Made by a program: the position numbers and the translations under genes
Source: Pseudarthrobacter oxydans
GTDB lineage: Bacteria; Actinomycetota; Actinomycetes; Actinomycetales; Micrococcaceae
Reading direction: 5' to 3'
Assembly: GCF_013314975.1 (NCBI RefSeq)
Contig: NZ_JABTYH010000004.1
Coordinates: 62,001-126,000, forward strand
Length of the DNA: 64,000 nt
Notes under the pieces: model-generated
What the model saw: the letters and a program-made list of their open reading frames with translations, nothing else
What the model was told of the DNA's origin: nothing
Databases searched by the model: none
Part shown: piece by piece, positions 44,374 to 54,009 of the stretch
Layout: each line of letters opens with the position of its first letter
Position numbering within the stretch: the first letter of the stretch is position 1

Positions 44374-45152
44374 GCGGCCACCACAAGCTTCACGTCCGCG
44401 GCCCGCAGCGCCGTTTCGATTTCCCGCGGCGGCGGCGCGTCCGTCACCAGCACGTCCGCCGCATCAAAGGCTGCCAGCCTGGCCAGCGCATACCGCAGCA
44501 TTTTCTGGTGTGTTGCCACTACTACCACCTGTTCCGCAGAGTTCATGAGGGCGATCTTAGTGGCGCGCTCCACGTCCCGCTCAATGTAAAACGCTTCGTC
44601 GTGGATTCCGCTCACGCCAATGAAGGCCGTCTTGGCACGGAGGCCTGCGGCGGCGCTGACAGTCATGGGACCGTTGAACGCCTGGCTGTCCAGGAGCAAT
44701 TCCCCGCCCAGGCAGATGGTCCGGGCAGCCGTCAGCTGCAGGCAGCGCTGGATGGCTGGTGCGGAGTGGGTGATGATGGTGCCCGTGAAGGACGTGGGCA
44801 GCTCCTGCGCGATCTGGTACGTGGTGGTGCCGGCGTCCAGGATGACCGCGTCCCGTTCCCCGATCATGGAGATGCAGGCCCGCGCCACCCGGAGCTTCGC
44901 GTCGGCGTCCTCCCGCACGCGGGCGGCAAAGTCCGCGTTCTGGCCCTGTCCATGGATGGCGCTGACCCCGCCGTGAACCACCCTGACCAGGCCCAGCTTG
45001 GACAGTACCCGGGTGTCCCTGCGCACGGTCATGTCCGATACCGCAAAGGTCTCGGCCAGGTCCGTGGTGGAAATAAACCCGCGACGGCCAAGTTCCTCCA
45101 GGATGGTGCGCTGGCGGGGCGTCAGCGGCGCCTCATCACGTGCGGTGCTCAT
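44370..45152 (-). CDS. DeoR-family regulator of the sulfoquinovose locus
   Basis: 260 aa. The N-terminal HTH is RQRTILEELGRRGFISTTDLAETFAVSDMTVRRDTRVLSKLGLVRVVHGG (in parts; the VSDMTVRRD form is standard for DeoR). The sensor domain (about residues 80-250) shows the phosphosugar-isomerase-like DAGTTTYQIAQEL and TAARTICLGGELL. It likely binds a phosphorylated intermediate such as sulfofructose 1-phosphate. ATG 45152 follows AAGGGG. One operator (45196-45213) lies in its own leader, and a matching one controls the kinase/oxidoreductase divergent region, so autoregulation is likely. E. coli uses a DeoR protein (YihW) for the same pathway. Confidence 0.87.
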   Translation of the reverse strand: MSTARDEAPLTPRQRTILEELGRRGFISTTDLAETFAVSDMTVRRDTRVLSKLGLVRVVHGGVSAIHGQGQNADFAARVREDADAKLRVARACISMIGERDAVILDAGTTTYQIAQELPTSFTGTIITHSAPAIQRCLQLTAARTICLGGELLLDSQAFNGPMTVSAAAGLRAKTAFIGVSGIHDEAFYIERDVERATKIALMNSAEQVVVVATHQKMLRYALARLAAFDAADVLVTDAPPPREIETALRAADVKLVVAA

Positions 45153-45195
45153 ATCCCCTTCTTCCTGCCCCACCCGCCGGCCCCCGGCCCACGAA

Positions 45196-45213
45196 GTGTT
45201 GCTTTTCCAACAC
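45196..45213. promoter_or_regulatory. Sulfoquinovose-locus operator, copy 1
   Basis: GTGTTG-CTTTTC-CAACAC is a perfect 6-bp inverted repeat with a 6-nt spacer. It lies between the Gfo/Idh gene and the DeoR-type gene, about 44 bp before the regulator's start. It matches the site at 46438-46455. The likely binder is the DeoR-type protein. Confidence 0.78.
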
Positions 45214-45221
45214 CAACTTAC

Positions 45222-46472
<1,251 letters not shown>

Positions 46473-46505
46473 TCAGTACCAGCCGAAACTACAACGAGGT
46501 GGAAC

Positions 46506-47420
46506 GTGCCCCAACCGTCAACTGGAACCCTGCTCTTCGTAGGCTGCGCCACGCTTGACTCCATCGCTTTGGTGGAGGATTACCCCGCCGCGGACAGCCG
46601 CACCGTCGCATCGGACTTCGCGACGGCGGGTGGCGGCCCGGCCGCCACCGCAGCCGTGGCAGCGGCCCGTGCCGGAGCAAACACAGCTTTCGCGGGTGTC
46701 CTCGGCACAGACGAGGAAGGCGACCGCATCATCGCCGGCCTGCAGGCCGAAGGCGTGGACACCTCCGCGGTGATCCGCGATCCCAACGTCAAAACAGGTG
46801 CCAGCGTGATCGTGGTCAGCAAGGCCTCCGAAAGCCGGGCGATTGTCACCCGGCCCGTGCCGCCCGTCAGCTTTCCGGCCGGCAGCCGCTTCCATGAGCT
46901 GGTGGAATCTGCAGCCTGGGTCCACGTGGACCACCTGGGCTGGAACGCCGTCGCATCCCTTCCGGCCTTCAGCGCCGGAAGCCTGGACGTCAGCGTGGAT
47001 GCCGGCAACCCCATCGCGTCGTTCAGCCCGCGGGGCGTGGCCCTCTACGTCCCAACCATCGAACGGCTCCAGGCAGAGTACGGCGGGCACCACTCCCCCG
47101 AGGCGCTCCTGGGCAAAGCGGTCGACGACGGCGCCTCCGCCGTCGTCGCCACCGCCGGCTCCGACGGTGCCTGGGTCAAGGACGGCACCGCGCACCCGCT
47201 CCGCGTGCCCGCAACACCCGCCGCCATTGTCTCCACGCTGGGAGCCGGCGACGTCTACCACGGCGCCCTGCTCGCCGCCGTCGCCGCCGGTCTTTCCCTG
47301 GCTGACGCGGCAGCCTTCGCCGGCCGCACTGCCTCCGCTTCCTGCGAAGGACTGGACGGCCGCTCCGCAATCCCGCACCAGACCATCTCCCCTGTCCTTA
47401 CTTCCAACCACACCGCCTAG
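46506..47420 (+). CDS. yihV: Sulfofructose kinase (YihV-like, PfkB family)
   Basis: 304 aa. Motif 1, AGGGPAATAAVAAARAGANT, matches E. coli YihV almost residue for residue (VGGGPAATAAVAAAR there). The ATP/catalytic motif is LGAGDVYHGALLAAV, with the His of GAGDVxHGA also shared with YihV and unlike ordinary fructokinases (GAGDSF). It phosphorylates 6-deoxy-6-sulfofructose with ATP to its 1-phosphate. The start is GTG at 46506 after ACGAGGTGG. The aldolase gene follows after 16 nt. Identity is judged from remembered E. coli sequence, not an alignment run. Confidence 0.85.
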   Translation: MPQPSTGTLLFVGCATLDSIALVEDYPAADSRTVASDFATAGGGPAATAAVAAARAGANTAFAGVLGTDEEGDRIIAGLQAEGVDTSAVIRDPNVKTGASVIVVSKASESRAIVTRPVPPVSFPAGSRFHELVESAAWVHVDHLGWNAVASLPAFSAGSLDVSVDAGNPIASFSPRGVALYVPTIERLQAEYGGHHSPEALLGKAVDDGASAVVATAGSDGAWVKDGTAHPLRVPATPAAIVSTLGAGDVYHGALLAAVAAGLSLADAAAFAGRTASASCEGLDGRSAIPHQTISPVLTSNHTA

Positions 47421-47436
47421 CTGAAAGAAGCAGCCC

Positions 47437-48321
47437 ATGAGCCCCACAGACCTTTCACCCCTCCAGCGCCCGTCAGGCGCCTTCGCAATGCTCGCCGTCG
47501 ACCAGCGCGAAGCCATGCGCAACATGTTCGCCGAACACACGGACCAGCCCGTCACGGACCAGGACCTCCAGGACTTCAAGCTCCAGGCCGCCAAAATCCT
47601 CACCCCCTACGCATCCGGCGTCCTCATCGACCGGCAGTTCGCCCTGGACCAGGCCATCGCGGACAACGTGGTGGACCCCAGTTGCGGGCTGATCGCCTCG
47701 GCGGACCACTTCGAATCGGCGCACGGCGAGCTGGTGGGCGAGGTGACCATCGACCGCCTGGTGGACCCGCACAAGTACAAGGCCCTCGGCGTCAAGGCGC
47801 TTAAGCTCCTGGTGCTGTACCGCCCGGACGAGCCCGCCGAGGGCAGGGTGGCCATGGTCCGCGAATTCGTGGAGAGCTGCCGGTCCGCAGGACTCATCAG
47901 CATCATCGAGCCCGTCTCCCGCAAGCCGCTGGCCGGCGGGGACTTCGACTGGAACGCCGGGATCCTCGCCGCCGCCAGGGAACTGGGCAGCCTGGGGGCG
48001 GACCTGTACAAGGCGGAGGTCCCCTTCCACGGCCAGGCCTCCGAAGCCGAGGTCCGCGCCGCATGCGCCGAGCTCACCAACGCCATCGACGGCCCCTGGG
48101 TGGTGCTCTCCTCGGGCGTCCCCGAAGACGTCTTCCCGGATGCAGTCCGGTGGGCCTGCCTGGAAGGCGCCAGCGGCTTCCTCTCCGGACGCGCCGTCTG
48201 GGCATCCTGCATCGGAGCGCCCGACGTCGTCGAATCCTTGTCCACAGACGCCGTGCGCCGGCTGCAGCGCCTCTGCGCCGTGGTGGACGACGTCGTCACC
48301 GCGCAAAGGACCAACGCATAG
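47437..48321 (+). CDS. yihT: Sulfofructose-1-phosphate aldolase (YihT-like)
   Basis: 294 aa, class I aldolase of the LacD/YihT type. It starts SGAFAMLAVDQREAMRNMF, nearly identical to YihT. The Schiff-base Lys is in GADLYKAEVPFHG, and the phosphate- or sulfonate-binding end is SGFLSGRAVWASCIG (YihT: SGFLAGRAVWAS). It cleaves sulfofructose 1-phosphate to dihydroxyacetone phosphate, which enters glycolysis, and 3-sulfolactaldehyde. The preceding kinase gives its substrate. Confidence 0.88.
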   Translation: MSPTDLSPLQRPSGAFAMLAVDQREAMRNMFAEHTDQPVTDQDLQDFKLQAAKILTPYASGVLIDRQFALDQAIADNVVDPSCGLIASADHFESAHGELVGEVTIDRLVDPHKYKALGVKALKLLVLYRPDEPAEGRVAMVREFVESCRSAGLISIIEPVSRKPLAGGDFDWNAGILAAARELGSLGADLYKAEVPFHGQASEAEVRAACAELTNAIDGPWVVLSSGVPEDVFPDAVRWACLEGASGFLSGRAVWASCIGAPDVVESLSTDAVRRLQRLCAVVDDVVTAQRTNA

Positions 48322-48410
48322 CCCTCCTGGAGCGCCACAGCGTCAGAACCGTGGCAACCCGTTCCGCAGTCAACAACAGGCACAGCAAAACACTCAACGA
48401 GGAGATTATT

Positions 48411-49697
48411 GTGAGTCAGATTTCACGCAGGCAGGCCATCGCACTCCTGGGGGCCCTGGGCTTCGGCGCCACTGCCGCAGCCTGCGCCGGCCCCGGCGGT
48501 TCCACGGCACCCGGCGGCGCCACCGGGCCGGCAGCCCCCGCCACCGGTGACATCACCGGCAAGGTGTCCTTCGCCCACTGGCGCGGCGAGGACAAAGTGG
48601 TGTTCGACGAGCTCATCAAGCGCTTTGCCGCATTGCACGACGGCGTTGAAGTGGCCCAGGACATTTCCACGTCCAACGACTACACCGCCCAGGCCTTGCA
48701 GAAGCTTCGCGGCGGCTCCATCGGCGATGCCTTTGCAACCTTCCGCGGATCCCAGTTCAAGAACTTCACCGAGGCCGGGATCTACACCGAGCTCAAGGAC
48801 AGCAAGGCCGTTTCGAACTACCAGGAGGGGCTGCTCTCCGCCGGCAAATCCGGCGAGAGCCAGCTGGGACTGCCGTACCAGGTGGTGTTCCCCATGCCCA
48901 TGGCCAACGTGGACCTGTTCGACAAGGCCGGAGCGGAACTCGCCCCGAAGGACTGGGACTCGTTCCTGGCCATGTGCGAGAAGCTGGCGTCCTCCGGCGT
49001 CATCCCCATCTCCTGGCCCGGCGGTGACGTTGGAAACGGCGGCCAGCTCTTCAACTGCATGATCGCCAACAACGCCCCCGTGGACGACATGTGCGCCCAG
49101 ATCGAACAGGGCAAGCTCAAAGTCACCGACGACTGGTTCATTAAGATGCTCAACCAGTACAAGGACCTGGTCCCCTACCTGCAGCCCAACGCCACGGGCA
49201 CCGCCGTGGAACCGGCCCAGAACCTGTTCTCGCAGGGCAAGGCAGCCATGCTCGCCACCGGTTCGTACCACATTGCCGCCGTCCGCGGCCTGGGTGCCCA
49301 GTTCCCCATCGAGCTGGTGTTCCCCAACACCTCCGACGGCAACGCCAAGTATGAGGGTGTCTACAACGCCACCTTCATCCTGGGCGTGAACTCGGCCAGC
49401 AAGAACCAGGCCGCAGCGGCTGCCTGGATCGATTTCCTCTCCGAGCCGGAGAACGCCGCCTACTACGCCAACGAGACGGCGCAGCACGTGTCCGTGAAGG
49501 ACGTGGACTACACCAACCCGGACCTGAAGCGCCTGAGTCCCTGGCTGGACAAGAACACAGCACTGGCAGCCCGGTTCCAGTTCCAGAACCTGGACGTCCG
49601 TAATGCCGTGGAAGCCAGCGCCACCGCCGTCATCTCGGGCACCAGCCCCGAGCAGGCAGCAGAGGCCGCCCAGAAGATTGTTGACGAACGGATATGA
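48411..49697 (+). CDS. Sulfoquinovose ABC importer solute-binding lipoprotein
   Basis: 428 aa. The start is GTG, after CGAGGAG. The signal has twin Arg (SRRQAIALLGALGFGATAAACAG) with a lipobox Cys, so export may be by Tat and the protein is lipid-anchored. The family 1 solute-binding fold follows (VSFAHWRGEDKVVFDELIKRF, GSYHIAAVRGLGAQFPIELVFPN in parts). Position in the operon points to SQ or SQ-glycerol as ligand. It differs clearly from the polyol binding protein at 30185. Confidence 0.85.
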   Translation: MSQISRRQAIALLGALGFGATAAACAGPGGSTAPGGATGPAAPATGDITGKVSFAHWRGEDKVVFDELIKRFAALHDGVEVAQDISTSNDYTAQALQKLRGGSIGDAFATFRGSQFKNFTEAGIYTELKDSKAVSNYQEGLLSAGKSGESQLGLPYQVVFPMPMANVDLFDKAGAELAPKDWDSFLAMCEKLASSGVIPISWPGGDVGNGGQLFNCMIANNAPVDDMCAQIEQGKLKVTDDWFIKMLNQYKDLVPYLQPNATGTAVEPAQNLFSQGKAAMLATGSYHIAAVRGLGAQFPIELVFPNTSDGNAKYEGVYNATFILGVNSASKNQAAAAAWIDFLSEPENAAYYANETAQHVSVKDVDYTNPDLKRLSPWLDKNTALAARFQFQNLDVRNAVEASATAVISGTSPEQAAEAAQKIVDERI

Positions 49698-50656
49698 GCA
49701 CCCATACAGGGCTGCCTGCGAAGCGGAAGGCACCAGGCAGCCCTCCCGACGTGAATGACAATAAGGGGCGCCGCCGCTCCCCCACCCGGGTGAATCCGGC
49801 GCTGTACCTCTTCCCGCTTCCCGCCGTCGCGGTCATCGCCTTCTTCCTGGTGATGCCCACGCTGCAGGCCTTCCAGTACGCCCTCACTGACTGGAACGGT
49901 TTCTCGGCAGCGTTCAACTACGTGGGACTGGACAACTTCATCCGGGCGTTCACCAACGACTCACTGTTCACCAACGCCCTCACGAACAACCTCAAGTTCG
50001 TGCTGCTGGTGGTCATCGCGCAAACGTTCTTCTCGCTGATCCTTGCGCTGCTGCTGACCAAGAACTCGCGGGGAAGCGTCCTGCTCCGCGCCCTGTTCTT
50101 CTTCCCCACCATCCTGTCCTCGGTGTCCGTGGCCTTCATCTGGAAGTTCATCTACGATCCCAACTTCGGCCTGGCCAACGCGGTGTTGGGCGGAGTGGGC
50201 CTGGAAGCCCTCCAGAGCTCCTACCTCGGCAACGACGCCCAGGCCCTGTACTGGGTGGCTGTGACCCAGGTGTGGTTCCACGCCGGGCAGATGATGGTGG
50301 TATACATCGCCGGCCTGCAGGCCATTCCGCGGGAACTCTACGAGGCAGCCGAGATGGACGGTGCCAACAAGTGGCAGCAGTTCAAGTCCATCACCTGGCC
50401 CTTCGTGGCCCCGGCGACGTCCATTGTGGTGGCCTACACCACCGTGCAGTCGTTCAAGGCCTTCGACCTGATCCTGGGCATCGCGGGCAACCCGCCCAAG
50501 CAGTCCCTGGACATCCTCTCCACCCGCATCTACAGCACTTTCGCCAACTCGGAGTTCGGCTACGCCGCAGCCCAGTCGATCATCTTCATGGCCATGATCG
50601 CCCTGGTCACCTGGCTCCAGCGCCGGCTGCTCCGCCTCACCCCGAAGGGGGAATGA
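49694..50656 (+). CDS. Sulfoquinovose ABC importer permease 1
   Basis: 320 aa with six transmembrane helices after a disordered basic N-terminus of about 40 residues. The EAA loop is YEAAEMDGANKWQQFKSITWP. ATGA overlap with the binding-protein gene, so coupled. Forms the membrane channel with permease 2. Confidence 0.9.
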   Translation: MSTHTGLPAKRKAPGSPPDVNDNKGRRRSPTRVNPALYLFPLPAVAVIAFFLVMPTLQAFQYALTDWNGFSAAFNYVGLDNFIRAFTNDSLFTNALTNNLKFVLLVVIAQTFFSLILALLLTKNSRGSVLLRALFFFPTILSSVSVAFIWKFIYDPNFGLANAVLGGVGLEALQSSYLGNDAQALYWVAVTQVWFHAGQMMVVYIAGLQAIPRELYEAAEMDGANKWQQFKSITWPFVAPATSIVVAYTTVQSFKAFDLILGIAGNPPKQSLDILSTRIYSTFANSEFGYAAAQSIIFMAMIALVTWLQRRLLRLTPKGE

Positions 50657-50660
50657 CAGC

Positions 50661-51476
50661 ATGCTCTCGTCAATAACCCGCCGCGGAATTCTCGCGATCT
50701 ACGCGGTCATCATCATCGTTCCGCTGACCGTGGTGGGGTTCGGCAGCTTCAAGTCCACGCAGGAACTGTTTGCCGGGCCGTTCAGCCTGCCGCAGTCCCT
50801 CTCACCGGGCAACTACGCGGAGGTGATCGGCGGCCAGGACCTGGGCTCGTCCTTCATGAACAGCGTGATTGTCACCGCCATCTCCGTCCCGCTCACCCTG
50901 TTCCTGGCCAGCCTGGCCGGCTACGCCGTCGCCCGGCTCAAGGGGTTCATGTCCTGGGCCATCTTCGGCTTCCTGGTCCTGGGCATGGCCATCCCGGCAC
51001 AGGCCAACATGGTTCCGCTGTATGTCCTCTTTGGCCGCCTGGGGCTGCTGGACAGCCTGGCCGGCCTGGTGCTGGCGAACCTGGTATCAACCCTGCCCAT
51101 CGCCGTCTTCATCCTGGGCGGGTTCATGCGGACCCTGCCCAAGGAACTCTACGAAGCATCCTCGATTGACGGCACCGGCCCGTGGCGGACGTATATCTCC
51201 ATCGCCCTGCCGCTGTCCGCCCCGTCCATCGCCGCGGCTGCCATCTTCCTGTTCGTCATCCACTGGAACGAACTGCTGTACCCGCTGCTGTTCATCCAGT
51301 CCCCCGGCAACCGCACGCTGCCGCTGGCGCTGCTGAGCTTCCAGGGCGAGTTCCAGACCAACTACCCGCTGCTGTTCGCCGGCGTCATCCTGGCCTCCCT
51401 GCCCGTGGTGGTGGCCTACGTCTTCCTGCAGCGGTACTTCGTTGCCGGCATCACCGCCGGCGCCAGCAAGGGATGA
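50661..51476 (+). CDS. Sulfoquinovose ABC importer permease 2
   Basis: 271 aa with six transmembrane helices. The EAA loop is YEASSIDGTGPWRTYISIALP, and VIHWNELLYPLLFIQSPGNRTLPLAL (in part) is typical of sugar permeases. It starts 4 nt after permease 1. As with the polyol importer no ATPase gene is present; the locus must use a shared one. Confidence 0.9.
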   Translation: MLSSITRRGILAIYAVIIIVPLTVVGFGSFKSTQELFAGPFSLPQSLSPGNYAEVIGGQDLGSSFMNSVIVTAISVPLTLFLASLAGYAVARLKGFMSWAIFGFLVLGMAIPAQANMVPLYVLFGRLGLLDSLAGLVLANLVSTLPIAVFILGGFMRTLPKELYEASSIDGTGPWRTYISIALPLSAPSIAAAAIFLFVIHWNELLYPLLFIQSPGNRTLPLALLSFQGEFQTNYPLLFAGVILASLPVVVAYVFLQRYFVAGITAGASKG

Positions 51477-51555
51477 GAACCACGACGACGGCGGCGGGCT
51501 TCCACGCCCGCCCCGCCGTCCCGGACCTCTCCCCGCCCCACGAAAGGCATCATCC

Positions 51556-52995
51556 GTGAACCTCAAATCAGCCCAGCACCTCGTCAACGGCACCTGGCAC
51601 GCCACCGGCACCTCCAAGCACGTGACGGACCCCGGAAACGGCAGCACCGTCGGTGAGGTTGCCTGGGGCACCGCCGGGGACGCCACCCAGGCAGCCGACG
51701 CGGCTGCCGAGGCCTTTGGGTCCTGGTCCCGCACCACGGTGCGGAACCGTGCCGACCTGCTCCGCAACGCAGCCGACCTCCTCGCCGAACGCCGCGATGA
51801 ACTCGCCCAAACCCTGGCCCTCGAGGCCGGCAAGCGGCTCCCCGAAGCCCAGGGCGAGGTGGACTTCTCCGTGGAATACTTCCGCTGGTTTGCCGAGGAA
51901 GTCCGGCGCACCACCGGCACCGTCAGTCCGCCCGAGCTGCAGGGCCGCCGCCACCTGAGCCTCCGGAAGCCCATCGGCGTGGCCCTCAGCCTCACCCCGT
52001 GGAACTTCCCGGTCTCCATCCAGGCCCGCAAACTCGCCGCGATGCTCGCCGCAGGCTGCACCGTGGTGGGCAGGGTCTCCGAAAAAGCGCCGCTGGCCGC
52101 CACCGGCCTCTTCGAGGTCCTGCACGACGCCGGATTCCCGGCGGGCGTGGTCAACCTGGTCCACGGCCCGTCCCGGGAGATCACCGCGGCGCTGCTCAAG
52201 CACCCTGCCGTACGGGCAGTCAGCTTCACCGGCTCCACCGGCGTTGGCAAGCAAATCATGGCATCCGCCTCGGACCGCGTGGTCCGGCCGCTTCTTGAAC
52301 TGGGCGGCAATGCGCCCTTCATCGTCTTCGAGGACGCAGACCTGGACGCAGCCGTGGAGGGGGCTGTGCTGGGCCGGCTCCGCAACACGGGCCAGTCCTG
52401 CGTGGCCGCCAACCGCTTCCTGGTCCAGGACAGCATCGCCGGGGAGTTCGCCGCCAGGCTTGCCGCGCGCTTCGACGCGATGAGCATCGGCCACGGCGTT
52501 CCCGACGACGGCACGCCGGTCCCGGACCTTGGCCCGGTGATCGACGCGGAGCGGGTCTCCGCCGTGCAGGCGCTGGTGGACGACGCCCTGGAGCGCGGCG
52601 CCCGCCGCGTCACGCAGCGGACCGACGTGCCCACCCAGGGCTCTTTCCTGGCGCCCACGCTCCTGGCGGACGTCCCGGACGACGCACCCCTGGTGACCGA
52701 AGAGGTCTTTGGTCCGGCAGCCGGCGTCGTGACCTTTTCCTCGGAGGAGGACGCCATCCGGAAGGCCAACGCCACAGAGATGGGCCTGGCCGCCTACGTC
52801 TGGAGCAGCAGCCCAAAGCGGGGCTGGGACATTCCGGAGCAGCTCGAAGCCGGCATCGTGGGCGTCAACGACCCCCTGCCGTCCGTGGCCTTCGCACCCA
52901 TGGGCGGCGCCAAGCAGTCAGGCCTGGGCCGGGAAGGCGCAAGCCTGGGCCTGGAGGAGTTCGAGGAGGTCCAATACGTGGCCTGGCGGCCCTAA
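51556..52995 (+). CDS. Aldehyde dehydrogenase, probable 3-sulfolactaldehyde dehydrogenase
   Basis: 479 aa NAD(P)-dependent aldehyde dehydrogenase. Motifs are LTPWNFPVSIQ (oxyanion Asn), VSFTGSTGVGKQI, LELGGNAPFIVFEDADLD (general-base Glu) and LRNTGQSCVAANRF (nucleophile Cys). It is GabD-like, as are known sulfolactaldehyde dehydrogenases (SlaB), and sits after the importer in the sulfoquinovose operon. It would oxidise the sulfolactaldehyde from the aldolase to 3-sulfolactate, replacing the reductase (YihU) of E. coli. The start is GTG at 51556 after CGAAAGG. The substrate follows from context. Confidence 0.83.
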   Translation: MNLKSAQHLVNGTWHATGTSKHVTDPGNGSTVGEVAWGTAGDATQAADAAAEAFGSWSRTTVRNRADLLRNAADLLAERRDELAQTLALEAGKRLPEAQGEVDFSVEYFRWFAEEVRRTTGTVSPPELQGRRHLSLRKPIGVALSLTPWNFPVSIQARKLAAMLAAGCTVVGRVSEKAPLAATGLFEVLHDAGFPAGVVNLVHGPSREITAALLKHPAVRAVSFTGSTGVGKQIMASASDRVVRPLLELGGNAPFIVFEDADLDAAVEGAVLGRLRNTGQSCVAANRFLVQDSIAGEFAARLAARFDAMSIGHGVPDDGTPVPDLGPVIDAERVSAVQALVDDALERGARRVTQRTDVPTQGSFLAPTLLADVPDDAPLVTEEVFGPAAGVVTFSSEEDAIRKANATEMGLAAYVWSSSPKRGWDIPEQLEAGIVGVNDPLPSVAFAPMGGAKQSGLGREGASLGLEEFEEVQYVAWRP

Positions 52996-53739
52996 ATGCT
53001 GACCACCGGGCTGGTGCTGGGCGCCGTCGTCATGGGTGCAGGAATGCAGCGCATCACCGGCATGGGCTTCGCCCTGGTGGCCGCCCCCTTCCTGGTGCTG
53101 CTCCTGGGCCCGGTGGAGGGGGTGGTGCTGGTGAACGTGTGCGGCGCCGTGACTGCCGGTGCCATCATCTTCCGGGTGGCCCGGGACATCGACTGGAAAC
53201 GGTACGCGGCCCTCACGGCGTCGGCGGTGCTGGGGATCGTGCCGGCGGCCTTCCTGATCCGGCTCATCCCGCCGGCGGTCCTGGAGATTTCCATCGGGGT
53301 GATCCTGGCGGTCGGGCTGACCGTCCTGCTGGCCCTGAAGTCCGCCACGCTGCCGCCCCGGCGCCGCTACCTCCTCACCGCGGGCGGCCTCAGCGGGTTC
53401 ATGAACACTGCGGCCGGCGTCGGCGGACCGGCGGTGAGCATGTACTCCATCGCCACCCGGTGGCAGCACAAGTCCTTTGCCGCCACCATGCAGCCGTACT
53501 TCTTCACCATCGGCGCGCTGTCCCTGGCCTCGAAAGCCCTCACGGCGCCCGCCACGTTCCCCTCTCTTCCCGTTGCCATGTGGGCGGCGGTCGCCGGAGC
53601 CTGCCTCGTCGGGCTGGTCCTCGGCGACGTCGCTGCCCGTTTTGTCCCCGCCCGCGCGGCCCAGATCCTGCTGATTGTCCTGGCCTACCTGGGCGCGGCG
53701 GCCACCATTGTCCGCGGCCTGCTCGACGCCGTCGGGTAG
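52996..53739 (+). CDS. TauE/SafE-family exporter, probable sulfolactate exporter
   Basis: 247 aa with about seven to eight transmembrane helices. Family features are GMGFALVAAPFLVLLLGPVEGVVLVN near the start, SGFMNTAAGVGGPAVSMYSIA in the middle and a C-terminal GLVLGDVAARFVPARAAQI repeat (in parts). TauE/SafE proteins export sulfite, sulfoacetate and related organosulfonates. The ATG follows the dehydrogenase stop with no gap (TAA-ATG), so the two are made together; export of the sulfolactate it forms is the natural reading. Confidence 0.86.
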   Translation: MLTTGLVLGAVVMGAGMQRITGMGFALVAAPFLVLLLGPVEGVVLVNVCGAVTAGAIIFRVARDIDWKRYAALTASAVLGIVPAAFLIRLIPPAVLEISIGVILAVGLTVLLALKSATLPPRRRYLLTAGGLSGFMNTAAGVGGPAVSMYSIATRWQHKSFAATMQPYFFTIGALSLASKALTAPATFPSLPVAMWAAVAGACLVGLVLGDVAARFVPARAAQILLIVLAYLGAAATIVRGLLDAVG

Positions 53740-53786
53740 CCAGCCACACCCCTCCAACCAAACCAACCACCAACGAAAGGGCGGCC

Positions 53787-53972
53787 ATGCCTGCCATCTC
53801 CCCGCACAAAAGCCCCTTGCGCGTGTCCACCAGCAACGGCGAGACCATCTCGCTGACGGTTGGCACCGGCGCTCCGGTGAACATCCAGCTTGACGTTGGA
53901 AACGACTGCACCTGCGGCGGCGCTGCCCGGCGCGCCGGCGCATACACAGATACCGACTTTGGCACGCGCTAG
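53787..53972 (+). CDS. 61-residue protein of unknown function inside the sulfoquinovose operon
   Basis: 61 aa, between the exporter and isomerase genes. The ATG at 53787 follows CGAAAGGGCGG, a reasonable ribosome site. Residues 1-40 are polar and beta-prone (LRVSTSNGETISLTVGTGAP, VNIQLDVGND), followed by a Cys-Thr-Cys-Gly-Gly cluster at 41-45 and a basic-acidic tail. There is no signal or membrane segment. No family is recognised. Its operonic spacing (47 nt after the exporter, 37 nt before the isomerase) and its own ribosome site argue it is real. It could bind a metal or be a small regulator or partner protein; these are guesses. Confidence 0.55.
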   Translation: MPAISPHKSPLRVSTSNGETISLTVGTGAPVNIQLDVGNDCTCGGAARRAGAYTDTDFGTR

Positions 53973-54009
53973 TTTCGGACGTGCACCCGCATCAGAAAGA
54001 GGACATGAC

